In this document: in pieces, positions 37,501 to 47,432 of the stretch
How the letters are laid out: every line of letters begins with the position of its first letter
Position numbering within the stretch: position 1 is the stretch's first letter
NCBI GenBank assembly: GCA_949710005.1
Contig: OX453281.1
Location: 28,366,339 to 28,430,338, forward strand
DNA from: Ricordea florida
Taxonomy: Eukaryota > Cnidaria > Anthozoa > Corallimorpharia > Ricordeidae
Direction of reading: 5' to 3'
DNA: 64,000 nt
The notes under the pieces: model-generated
The model's database searches: none
Seen by the model: the letters and a program-made list of their open reading frames with translations, nothing else
Told to the model about the DNA's origin: nothing
Translations under genes and position numbers: made by a program

Positions 37501-40500
37501 TAGGTGATTTTAGATGGTTGTAGGTGAATTTAGATGGTTGTAGGTGGTTTTAGGTGGTTGTAGGTCATTCCATATGTTAGTATTTGCGACTGGACTGTGG
37601 GGAATACATGGGTAACAGCGATTGCTGCGGTAAACCCACAGTGGACTTGCATTTTATACAGGCGGCAGGTTTGCATTTCCTAATTCTCTTATTTGATTGG
37701 ATCGCCATGTTTAGCTGCTCCATTGTCTAAATACAAGGCTAGAGGCTTCTAGGCAGTCTAGGGGTATTAGTTCTTTTGTTTGTTCCTCTGTTTATCACTT
37801 GGGTTGCTAACCAATAGCCATGAGATTGAACTTGAGATAAAAGGTCGTCTCACGACCCTTGGTTGTAATAACTTCGTGGGACGTTAAAGAACCCACACGC
37901 TGTTCGTAACGAGTAGAGGACGTAGTTCCCGGTGTTGTGGTATATATGGCCTTCGTGAATGTAATTTCACACATGTACGTATTATGAACGAGCTTATATA
38001 GCTCCTAGGCGTTACGTGTATAAATAAAGTATTGATTGATTGATTGATTGATTGATCATTCAGTTTAAATACCAATGCTCGATTGTTACAGTAACCGGGA
38101 CAATCTCTGGCACTCTGGACCTTCTGTGGCTAACCTCCATGTGAATTATTGCTGATGGTTAAAATTTGTTTTACATGCAGAGTTCTGTTGGCTGTAGCAC
38201 AACTGTTTTTGTTATTAGAGGACCCAGTTTCAGCTCTTCCGTATGCTATGAGCTGTCTCACTTTATCAAAGTCACGTTTTATGAACAACATGGCATCTCT
38301 GGCATCTCTGTACATTGCACAAGTCCAGGTAAACATATCCACAGCTGTGAAGTCATCATGGTGTAGTGGTTAGTCAGACTTTGCAGGTATAGTTGGTGCT
38401 TTGAGCCTTGGTGATGCCACTATGTTGCTTCCTTATACAAGAAACTTAATTTTGCACTCTCCTTTCCCACTCACGTGTGCAGATGGTGACCTGGTGTCAG
38501 GGTTTAATTTTGTTAGTGTTTTGAATAGCAGGGACCAAGATGTGGCTATGCTGCCGTCTTGCACACAGTGCCTAGTCGGGGTAGGTGTGGGAGAGGGGTC
38601 ACCCCCTCCCATTGGGGGGGTGGTCTGGGGGCCTCCCCCAGGGAAAGTTTGAATTTTAAGGTCCAGTGGGCGCATTTTTGGCTATTTCTGGTCAATGTGG
38701 CTCCCCTATTTAATAATTGAATACAGGTATTGGTTGCTCTGAAATACACCGTGTATTAACAGGTGATATAATGCTGGGGGTAACCATGTGATGAACTAGC
38801 ATCCCGTCCAGGAGGGAGTAAGAAACTAGAACTGCGTTCACACCGGAGCTTAAAAGTTGTTTAGTTGCGCAAAACAGCTTCTTGTAAATTCTCTACTGAC
38901 TTCAAAGTTATTTCTAAGGAATCACTGTTACTCTCTTTTTCTCACTATGTGTAAAGATTAGACTTAAATCATTTGGGAGACTTTTGTGGAAATTTCAAAA
39001 CCTAGTTTAACTAAACAAGTTTAGTTGGTGTGAATGCGGCATAAGATAAGTTCTGGCAGTGAGGGCCCTTATGGCTTCCATGTCCCTATATCTTTTCACT
39101 GCTATACTACTCCTACGTCAGATTTACTTGCTGTGTGATAAACATCTTTACCATCACGTGTTATTTGATATCACAACAAAAGTTGAGCAGAAGTGGCACC
39201 ATTTTGTGCTGTGTTTCACCAGGCATTTGCTCAGACAAAAAGAACATCTGATTGCAAGTTTCCCACCTGACAGCCACGTTAGAAGGGAAGGTCAACATGT
39301 GCCATTTAGTACACAGAGTTAATGCTACTCTCCACTAAATGTGGTCACACCTCTCGGAAAAGGAATGCTATTTGTGATGAAAATACTGTAGCACAGTTAT
39401 TATAATTATATTTACTAGTAGGTGTCAGTCAACCATGCACTTTAAAGCTTTGTGTTTGTTTCAGCTCTTATTAGGTTTGCCAACAAAAGCCGTGGACCTT
39501 GTGAAGAGGAACATGGTACAGATCTTGTCACACAGTAAGTAACGTCTGGATACTTGAGTAACTGGAATCAAAGTTTGGCTTCAGAAGATTGTGCTGTCTG
39601 GACAAAGTTGTAAAATGTGCTTAGACTTTGGAAAGCTACTGAACAGTACTGTACTGTGTTACTGTTTGTTTTACTATATGGTGTGGTTCTAACTTTTTCA
39701 TCTGTGGATCAAACCATGCAGTGTGACAATTCTTTGTAAAGCTACTGAACAGTACTGTACTGTGCTGTTTGTTGTACTATACAGTGTGGTTCTAACTTTT
39801 TCATCTGTATATCAAACTATGCAGTGTGACCATTCTTAGTAAAGTGACTATTCGTTTTACTATTCAGAGTGAAAGTCATCATTAACCGTGGCGGTTTTTG
39901 GTTGTTTGCAGGTTCTTTGTACGTGCAATGTTGTGCTCAATTCCTGTTGGTCAAATGTCAGCTCTCTGCATCAGCTTTGCCTGAATGCAACAAACGAAAA
40001 AACGGTTTGTGTTTTCAGAGTACTTTAGGAGCACGTACACAGATTGTAGAGCCTTATGAAACTCTTTCGACGGCCAGATAGCGCAAAACCAGTCACAAAA
40101 ATTTCCAGTTGGTGGACCTGGAAGCACCATATCGATTACATTACGCGGGATGACGTAGTCAGCCAGCGTATAAAATTCGGTAGCGCATTCCTTTCGTCGT
40201 CTTGGGAGTCAAAAATTGCCTTGTTTTTTTAACTTTCCCGTGTCCCGAGCCCGTCCCGAAAAAATTGTGTGATTTTTATTGGCTGTAACTCCGAATCTCG
40301 TGCAAGTCAGGTTGGATTGCACCATGGACATCCATGATCGCACAATCAGCAAAAGAACATACTGCGTCAGCAATTTTAAACCAACACATCTCGCGTAAAC
40401 GCCTTCAGGCGTCTTCTTGTTACTTCTAAGATCAGCAAAACTGTTGGTTTAATGGCCAGATTGCGACACTATGTGCCGCCAAGCACTCTCCTTCAAACTT

Positions 40501-42823
40501 ACCGATCTTTTATATTTCCCTATACGCTTTACGGTTTAGCTGCTTGGGGCCCAGCAATGTACTTCTACTAGAGCCCCTAGCCCATGCAATGTGATGTAAG
40601 ACAAATTCTTATTCTTCAAAAGCGAGCTCTTCGCCGCTGCATCTTTTTCTGTAATATTAGATTCCATGCTACCCCATTATTTACCTCTTCCAATATTTTA
40701 CCAACTGACATGCTTTACTTTGAAACAGTATCCTGCCTTATGCATGATGTCTCCAACGAGTCTGTACCGAAAAATATTCAGAATCTATTTAATTGCTTAT
40801 CAAGCGTTCATAAATACAGAACTCGATCCTCAGCTGTGGGTAACTATTATGTCCGCAAATCACGATTGGACTTATCGTTGAAATCTTTTTCTCATTTTAG
40901 AACACGATCATGAAACTCTCTTCATTCTGATTGGCGTGCGCTTGCAAAACGGCCTTTCAAAATACGTATTCATAAATTCCTGCTCACAGTTCTTGAAGTT
41001 AAGGATGTTTATGTTGACGCCCACTCATTACTATTAAAATCGAAAAATCGTTGTTGCATTTCTCTCTAATTTTGCTCCATTTCTCTCTTGTTAATTTTGT
41101 TTCCGGTTTTTTATTATAATTTTTATGTACCGTATGTAATTTTGCTCTTGCTGGTGAATGCTATATGTAATGTTGTTCAAATTCCTCTACACATCTCAAT
41201 TAGCTCTGCTATTTGCGTGTAGTGTATACTGTACACTTATCTTTTATTTGGTAAATAAACTTGATCTTGACTTGACCTTGAAAAGAGCAAATGTTCCCGG
41301 CTGTTATGGACCGCATACCGCTGGTACTGGGAGAGGGTTAGCTAACACTTCTCGAGTTTCAGTGACCAATCAGATTGCATTAAAAATGCTAAACATGAGT
41401 TTGGCGTCAGTTGACTTAAGTTATTCTTGAACTGTGTCATACGCTACGGGTGCAGTAATTTAGTATGATAAAAAGCCATTTCTTTTCCTCCTGAGTGTTC
41501 AAGTGTCAAATGCTCTTTTACCAAACTAAGAATGCACTGCCGACCAGTTAGCTCAGTTGGTAGAGCACCGGACTACTCTGCAGGAGGTCGCGGGTTCAAA
41601 CCCCTGCCGGACCAACACTCAGGGTCATGTAATGACATCTGCATATGGTTAGACTTTCTATTCTTCTCGGATAAGGACGATAAACCGTAGGTCCCGTCTC
41701 ACAACCCTTGTTCATGATAACTTAAGGGACGTTAAAAGAACCCACGCACTGATCGTAAAGAGTAGGGGACGTAGTTCCCGGTGTTGTGGTCTGGCCTTTG
41801 GTTTGGCGCTTCACACAGGGATAACCTCATTGCACCCTTCCCCCTTGGACAGAATTGTCCAAGAAAAATAAGTATGTTCTTTGGTATGATCTGGATCACA
41901 CGGATCATGGAGGAACTGATGAATCTATTTTGGATAAGAAGTTGGATTCGGATTCAGATCCTGATGTGAACCATACCAATGAAACATACCCTTAATCATG
42001 ACATGATATTCATTGAACTTGTACCCTTTTCCATGTTAGACCTTCTCTCCGCCTTAACCACTTTGGACAGAACACTGGATGGACTCGAAAAGTTGGACGC
42101 TTTTAACAAAACTAGAGACATTCTTTACTATAAGGTAAGATTTGATGAAAATAGAGTGAAACAAACAGTGCAGGTGAAATGTGTCCTTGAAACTGTCACA
42201 TATATATATATCTGGTGCTTGACTTCTATGAAATGTCAATTGAGTAGGTGGCGCATGACATGCTGAAACTGTCAAACACAACTGAAGAAACGCGTTATTA
42301 ATTGACTGTCTTACACTAAAGGGGTAAGATGGGACATCCATAAACTGTTAAAGACCGGTCATTATTTGTGCAGAGGGGCGAAGGGAAGAATGTAGGGCCT
42401 AAGGTGTAACACCGCTATTTTGTACAGCTTCCTTTGAGGTGACGGGGGGTCGTCTCATAATATTGAATAAAGAAGTGGGGACACTTCAGAGACTGTTACC
42501 GGTATATCTACCATGTCACAAAACAACTAGAGCACGACAAAGTGTTTCATGATATGATGAAAAATTGACTTTAATTTACTGTGACATACAGCAGTATCTC
42601 TAATTTACTGTGACATACAGCAGTATCTCTTAGGAGTTTGATTCTGCTGTGAGGTGTTCAAGTGAGTATTGTAGGGTTGATGTAAGTTGATTTTTTTGTG
42701 TAGGCGAGGATTCATGATGAGTTGGGCAACACGACAGAAAGGGACAACTGTGCAGAAAAATGTTGTGAACTTCTTCAGAGTCAGCCACGTACACCCGTGC
42801 AGTTATCCTTGTTTGTACTGTGA
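26911..42823 (+). CDS. ANAPC5: ANAPC5, anaphase-promoting complex subunit 5
   Basis: Twenty-one exons join to 775 residues (human 755): 26911-27102, 27661-27740, 27992-28101, 29983-30190, 30300-30360, 30703-30804, 30916-31124, 32429-32510, 32681-32773, 34004-34071, 34653-34766, 34991-35144, 35346-35420, 35509-35630, 36167-36244, 36461-36514, 38181-38328, 39465-39534, 39912-40004, 42040-42134, 42704-42823. All borders are GT-AG and phases match. Diagnostic segments are SNRQAEFFLGKQ, RYAALNLAALHCRFGH, EAIQIAQETNDHVCLEHCL, YLTSLGML and RDNCAEKCCELL. APC5 is a TPR-superhelix scaffold subunit of the APC/C platform, the E3 ligase that drives metaphase-anaphase transition and mitotic exit. The N-terminal helical domain is in exons 1-4; an acidic loop (exon 4 end) precedes the TPR part. 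The start ATG is in AAAATGGCG context immediately after a MITE. Confidence 0.95.
28102..29982 (+). other. ANAPC5 intron 3 contents
   Basis: Contains a poly(G) run near 28860-28874 and two direct copies of a segment with AAAACTTGTAG (29108-29141 and 29160-29190). There is also a CpG-richer patch at 29280-29440 with a GTCGTC microsatellite. The long minus-strand frame at 29460-29098 contains a Thr run from that microsatellite and no domain, so it is not called a gene. Confidence 0.6.
31285..31540 (+). repeat. (GAT)n-rich microsatellite in ANAPC5 intron 7
   Basis: About 250 bp of GAT/GGT trinucleotides, imperfect. It reads as poly-Asp/Met or poly-Ser low complexity in the various frames, which is not protein evidence. 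Confidence 0.95.
33131..33318. mobile_element. Hairpin MITE, TTATTAACC termini (ANAPC5 intron 9)
   Basis: Starts CTTATTAACCTTGTCTGTTC and ends with the complement-like CTCTCGGTTAATAAG. Internal inverted pairs include GGAAATCTCAGACC/GGTCTGAGATTTCC and TGACTGTAT/ATACAGTCA. It resembles in ends and plan the element at 62343-62484. Noncoding. Confidence 0.75.
33561..33875. mobile_element. MITE of about 315 bp (ANAPC5 intron 9)
   Basis: Terminal inverted repeats GACTGTTCACAGTCCTCTAT and, on the other strand, GACTGTTCACGGCCCTCTAT. The interior is noncoding with a G-rich tract near 33660-33680. Target duplication is unclear. Confidence 0.7.
36922..37590. mobile_element. Foldback-like element with minisatellite arms (ANAPC5 intron 16)
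   Basis: The left arm contains GGAATGACCTACAACCATCT followed by repeated ACCACCTACA-type units (36942-37020). The right arm (37480-37590) carries the same on the other strand. Similarity extends inward through TCCACTCAT, GTCATTTTGAG and GGCATTTTAGTGACAATTTT-like segments, giving inverted repeats of roughly 190 bp around a centre of about 290 bp. Noncoding. Confidence 0.75.
37800..38057 (+). mobile_element. SINE copy, 5'-truncated, (ATTG)n tail (ANAPC5 intron 16)
   Basis: The 100-bp core 37842-37941 (GGGACGTTAAAGAACCCACA inside) matches the SINE at 41541-41815. It ends in an (ATTG) simple repeat at 38031-38057, a typical SINE/LINE tail. The tRNA-like head is missing. The core resembles the conserved central domain of deeply conserved metazoan SINEs (Nin-DC type); that assignment is from memory and needs alignment. 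Confidence 0.7.
38356..38825 (+). mobile_element. Probable tRNA-headed SINE or composite repeat (ANAPC5 intron 17)
   Basis: Starts with an A-box-like TGGTGTAGTGGTTAGTCAG and ends near GATGAACTAGCATCCCGTCC followed by AGGAGGGAGT, a tail motif common in animal SINE/LINE 3' ends. The box B is weak. A G-rich hairpin-like stretch (38594-38645) lies between. Confidence 0.45.
40395..41275 (+). pseudogene. Non-LTR retrotransposon 3' end, reverse transcriptase tail (ANAPC5 intron 19)
   Basis: Reading through stops, 40420-40560 encodes GLMARLRHYVPPSTLLQTYR and SFIFPYTLYGLAAWGPAM. Then 40584-40913 encodes ILQKRALRR, LPTDMLYFETVSCLMHDVSN, VHKYRTRSS, and a later frame KRPFKIRIHKFLLTVLE. This is the typical C-terminal region after the RT domain in CR1/L2-like elements. 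The RT catalytic part is absent. The 3' end has AAATAAACTTGATCTTGACT and a short repetitive tail. Confidence 0.85.
41541..41815 (+). mobile_element. tRNA-derived SINE (ANAPC5 intron 19)
   Basis: The head has a perfect A box TAGCTCAGTTGG (41549-41560) and B box GGTTCAAACC (41593-41602), i.e. an RNA polymerase III promoter. The acceptor-stem halves do not pair, so it is not a functional tRNA. The body at 41689-41791 matches the SINE at 37842-37941 with high identity (GGGACGTTAAAAGAACCCAC). Confidence 0.85.
41870..41992. mobile_element. Hairpin MITE, TTTGGTATGATCTGGAT family, copy 1 (ANAPC5 intron 19)
   Basis: Ends TATGTTCTTTGGTATGATCT and, inverted, the imperfect ATCCTGATGTGAACCATACC. Shares GATGAATCTATTTTGGA with copy 2 in UCHL5 intron 2 (49740-49893). 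It finishes about 50 bp before the acceptor of ANAPC5 exon 20. Confidence 0.75.
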
Positions 42824-42993
42824 TCAAACTCGCACTTGTAACACCACAACTAATGAACACAAGTAACGTTGATAGAGTGGACAGGGACCAGCATGCTTAG
42901 AGGGTGTTGGAGCAGTCGCAAGGATCGTGCAAGGATCGTGAGCACATGCGAGGCGAAACGCCTCTTCCTGCGTTTTCATTGCGCAGCCTTTAA

Positions 42994-43263
42994 TGCCTGG
43001 TTCACATTAATTTATGAGATAGGCACAAGCGTAAGCGCAAGCATAAGCACAAGAAAACGCTAGTGTGCACCGAGGTGAAATAAGCACAAGAATAAGCACA
43101 AAAAAAATTCCTTTTCTTGTGCTTGTGTTATGCTTATTTCACACGTGGGAACTGGCGTGAAATAATCACAAGCATCAGGAAAACATCGCACTGTGCACAT
43201 GTGAGTCACCAGTGTGAATATCGTTGTGCTTATGCTTGTGGTTATCTCACTAGTGAACCAGGC
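42994..43263. mobile_element. MITE with TTAA target duplication in the ANAPC5 3' UTR region
   Basis: TTAA flanks both sides (42990-42993 and 43264-43267). Ends are TGCCTGGTTCAC and GTGAACCAGGC. Inside are several CACAAGCATAAGCACAAG-type repeats in both orientations. TTAA duplication with short terminal repeats suggests a piggyBac-type non-autonomous element. It lies 170 bp after the ANAPC5 stop and before its polyadenylation signals (AATAAA at 43464-43469 and 43521-43526), so it is probably transcribed in the 3' UTR. Confidence 0.7.
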
Positions 43264-43781
43264 TTAAAAGATATTGGCATTAACCTCGGCGATAGGACGC
43301 GTGCCAAGTCGCGCAAGAAGTGGGTGTGTCCGGAAAGTTGACTAGTGATGGTGGCATCAGGTGGCTAAGCAAAGAGGTGGGAACTGATCAAATACGGTCT
43401 TCCAAGAACTTCTGATTTAATACCAAAGTAGACTATTCACATTACTGGAAAACATGAAGTACCAATAAAAGAGAAGTACGTTACAAATATGTGGTGCAAA
43501 CAGTTGCAAGATACTTGTTTAATAAACATCAAAATTTTAATGTTTTGCAAGTCATTTTAGTGAAAGTTCCATATCAATGAAACTACCAAGTTAAAATCCT
43601 CTGCAACTATATACAGTAAGTGTTTTCTTCCCCAAATTCAGTCCGATAACAACACTGCATGGTACTGTTTCCCATTCCTCTCCTGGACGCTGTAGTTTGG
43701 TTGAACGAAAGTCCTGCTTTATTGAGGTAGGTCTGGGTGGAAGTGCCGAGTAACTGCCTTCATTTTCTTCCTATCGTTCGT

Positions 43782-46700
43782 TTATGACTCCTTCGCTTTC
43801 TCTGCTTTTTTCGCTTCTACTTCTTTTTTGGCCTGATAAAAAAAGCAGATTGACCAAATTTGCAAGTTAAATCATTCTCTTCAGTCCCAAGACACTAAAA
43901 AACCCAACTTGTACACAGTTAACGCAAGAGTTCAAATTCTCCAAAATAATATATGAGGAAGTGTATGGTATCCAGTAAGGAGATTTACTACTCACATCTC
44001 GGTGTGAATTGGGTAAGCAAGTTAAAGCATCATCCTAATTTGCTAATGTGTACTTTTCTTTTAAAGACTAAAGTTACTGTAGGTTACCTTTTCCACCAAT
44101 GGCATTAGATTGCCTTCTTTGGCCAAAATTTTTAGGAGTTCCATAATCAGAGGAAGATAGTTATGTTTCCTTCTGATATTTTCAACCTGCAAACAAGTTA
44201 TGAAGATTACATCACAGCAAATGAGGAATACGTGACAAAGCCCAAAGAAAATATGAGAAGCTTGTAGTCTAACGATCATCGAGTTGAAAATCGCGTTTTC
44301 TGTGCTCTAATTTGTCTATATTTTAGCCATAAAGCACTGACAGCAAAAAACTTGAATCAATTTGGAAAGAACTACGTAAGGATTGCAAGGTAACAGCAGT
44401 TTCTTAGAGAGGTGCAGCAAATAGTGTTTTTAGTTTTAGTTTTATCACCATCATTGCCACCACCAGAACCATCATCACCATTATCATCATAACCATCATC
44501 ATCGCCATGAACATCATCACCATTGTCATCACCGTCATGATCACCATCATCATAAACATCACCACCAACGTCACCATTATCATCATCACCACCATCATCA
44601 CCATTATCATCATCATCGCCATCATTAATATAGCAAGAAAAGCCCAATAGAAACTTTCAGATTACCAGCACTGAGTTTCTAATTAAAGGAATACAGTTTA
44701 CAGTAGGCAGATTTTTATCAACGTAAGGATTTAAGTTCACACACCTTGTATCGAATCATCTTATCATCCTCAGCATTAATAAGCGCTTGTAATCTTGATA
44801 TTTCAGAGTCAGTGGTTTTCAGCATAGCTTGCAGTTCACTAATAGATGGCACACTTTCATCTGTCTCCATGGCTTCTCCCTGAAATCATGAATTTGAAAT
44901 GAGATGTAGAGTGAGAGAGACCCCACCCCACCTCTATTCACAGCACAGATGGTTGACTGCAAGTATTAAGTCTACCAGCAAAAATTTTCTTAACTGTTAA
45001 ATAACAAAACAGTTGTATTTTTCTTTTTACTGATCCTCACTCTATGATATCTCAGATACAAGCATGGAACATGCGAGGGTTCACCACCACATGTGAGTCT
45101 CATTCACCACTTTCACACCTCTTTTTGCGCATTTTCATCTTCCATTTGCTACAGCATACAACTGTGTCTTAGTCTACGTGAACTTGCAAACATAAACAAT
45201 CAACTTCTTAACTCCTATATCAGCATGACAGGAGTCCATATGATCTGCATTTTTCTTTTGATTAAGATGGAAGCCGATCATTTTTAGAGAAAGGGTGTGT
45301 CAATCTTACCGGTGCTGCTGCTTGAGCTTTCAACTCTTCCAACTGAGGACAAAGAAAGAAGAGTGATAAATGAATAAATAATTAATAAAAGTGGAAGGAA
45401 ATGTGTGTGAACTACAACCCTGACCAAGAGGTTTGGGACAATCCCTTCTTGTAACATAAGCTGGACATACTGGTACATTTCTAAATAAAACAGCATTTTC
45501 CTCTTTCCCACCCCCCCCCTTTCCAATTTGGTATGATTCCAGGGGGAGGGGGGTGGCACAGTAAGAGAAAAAAAGATGACTTAAGTTGTATTTTCAAATT
45601 GATCCTAAACAACATACCGGTATTCATTGCAATAGCTCAAAAGTGTACAGAGGATTTTTGGCCAGAATTGCAGTTTAACTTCTGGTTTGTTAGAAAAACT
45701 CTTGAGATTATTTGTGGTCTATCTCATTTTAATGCAAAACCTAATTAAACACCAAAAGTAACTGTACCATTTAATTTCAAACTGGTCTTTACTGTATCTC
45801 TCCAAAATTACCTTGTCTAGAATTTGTGTTTTCTTTTCATTAAGTCTATCAATGTCTTTCAGAAAAAGTGTTTTTCTGGATGATACAATAGCCATCAGGT
45901 TGAAATGGATTTCCTCTGCTGAATACCTTTAAAAATAAAAGAGAAATACAGATCAGTTTAATGTCCTTGTTCCCACAAGTCCTCTATGGCTCAGTGGTAA
46001 AGCATCCAAATTAGTAATGAGAAGGTGATTGGTTTGACTCCTGTTGGGAGAACTTGGATTTTCATTTTCAGAGTTTGCCTATGACAATGCCAAAACACAC
46101 ATCTTTCACAGATCAATAAACATGTCATAATTTCCTTGAGCACTATATTTACAAACTGTATATCAACCATGGAAGTCCCTATTTACATGTAGTAAGTAAT
46201 AAATGCTATAAACATTTAGTTGATCAGATAAACCTACTTCTGCATTCTTGCTTCTATGATGGGCTTGCAGACTGAGAGCCAGTTTTCTGGAGTACATGGA
46301 CCTGTTAAGTGATATGATCACCATTGCATTCAGTGAATAATATTGGTAGCTATTCATAATGACTAACTAACTGCTCTTAGACTACTACATAATGGTCCTG
46401 TACAGTAAAACGACTACCATGACACCAACAGTAAGCACTTTCTATTTATAGTCTACCTGGCCTTGTGACCACAATATGTGAAGAAACACAAGTAGTTCAT
46501 GTGACAATAATATCATTTTAAAAACTTTTACATTCATGAGCAGAACTCATGTCACACATGCACTGTATACAGAACTGCCTGGAAACAAAAGGATATAGAC
46601 ATTGCCATCCCAAGGGGCACTCTCGCAAGGTAAACCTAGAGCCATCTATAGTGTAACTCACGTCTTCACCATAAGTATCTAACAATTGTTCCATTGTTCT

Positions 46701-47399
46701 TCTTTTTGTTCATAACTGCTACCATGGAAACTCCCCGGTTCCTCTCAAAGAGCTGTTTAACAAACGCACCCCAAAATATAACTTGCGACAGAAGATGTGC
46801 GTTTCGCTGCCCCATCCAAGGACTGAATTTTTAAAGAAATCTATTGCGTACCGTGGCGCCACCTTATGGAACTTTTTAAGTAATGATATTAGGGCAGAAG
46901 ATAATGTAAATAGTTTTAAACGTAAAGTAACCAAAAGTAATGTTTTAGACAATTTCACTTTATTCGATTAGCTTTTTATTTTATATATATATCTATATAT
47001 ATAAAATAAAAAGCTAATATCCCCTGATGAGTGGGCAACCACGAAACAGGCTTGTAGGGATAAACCTGTAGTTTGTTTGTGTTTTTTCTCCCGCAACAAC
47101 TACTTCGCTCTACGTTCACGTATTGAGCACTGTTTTACGATTAATCAACTTTTACAATTTATATATATATATAGATATAAATTGTAAAAGTTGATTAATC
47201 GTAAAACAGTGCTCAATACGTGAACGTAGAGCGAAGTAGTTGTTGCGGGAGAAAAAAACACACAAACAAACTACGGGTTTATCCCTACAAGCCTGTTTCG
47301 TGGTTGCCCACTCATCAGGGGATATAATTTTAACGTTTTAGATTGTACACGACCACATCAGCAACGCTGTATTTTAAACTATCGTGTCTAAATAAATGC

Positions 47400-47432
<33 letters not shown>

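Larger units (their letters stand above)
47017..47325. repeat. Large near-perfect palindrome (about 147-bp arms) carrying two hammerhead ribozymes
   Basis: The left arm is about 47017-47163, the right arm about 47179-47325, and the centre is an AT-rich self-complementary loop. The arms differ by roughly one substitution and a GT insertion (AAACCTGTAG versus AAACCCGTAG; TTTGTGTTTT versus TTTGTGTGTTTT). A transcript from either strand would contain one sense and one antisense ribozyme and could fold into a long duplex. Sequence and TA-rich borders fit two head-to-head copies of a Penelope-like or retrozyme end. Confidence 0.95.

Noticed and set aside
41541-41615. Functional tRNA gene
   Set aside because: A and B boxes are good, but acceptor halves do not pair and the sequence continues into a SINE body found elsewhere.
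44372-44647. Asp/Gly-rich minus-strand frames
   Set aside because: Readings of the GAT microsatellite in UCHL5 intron 10.
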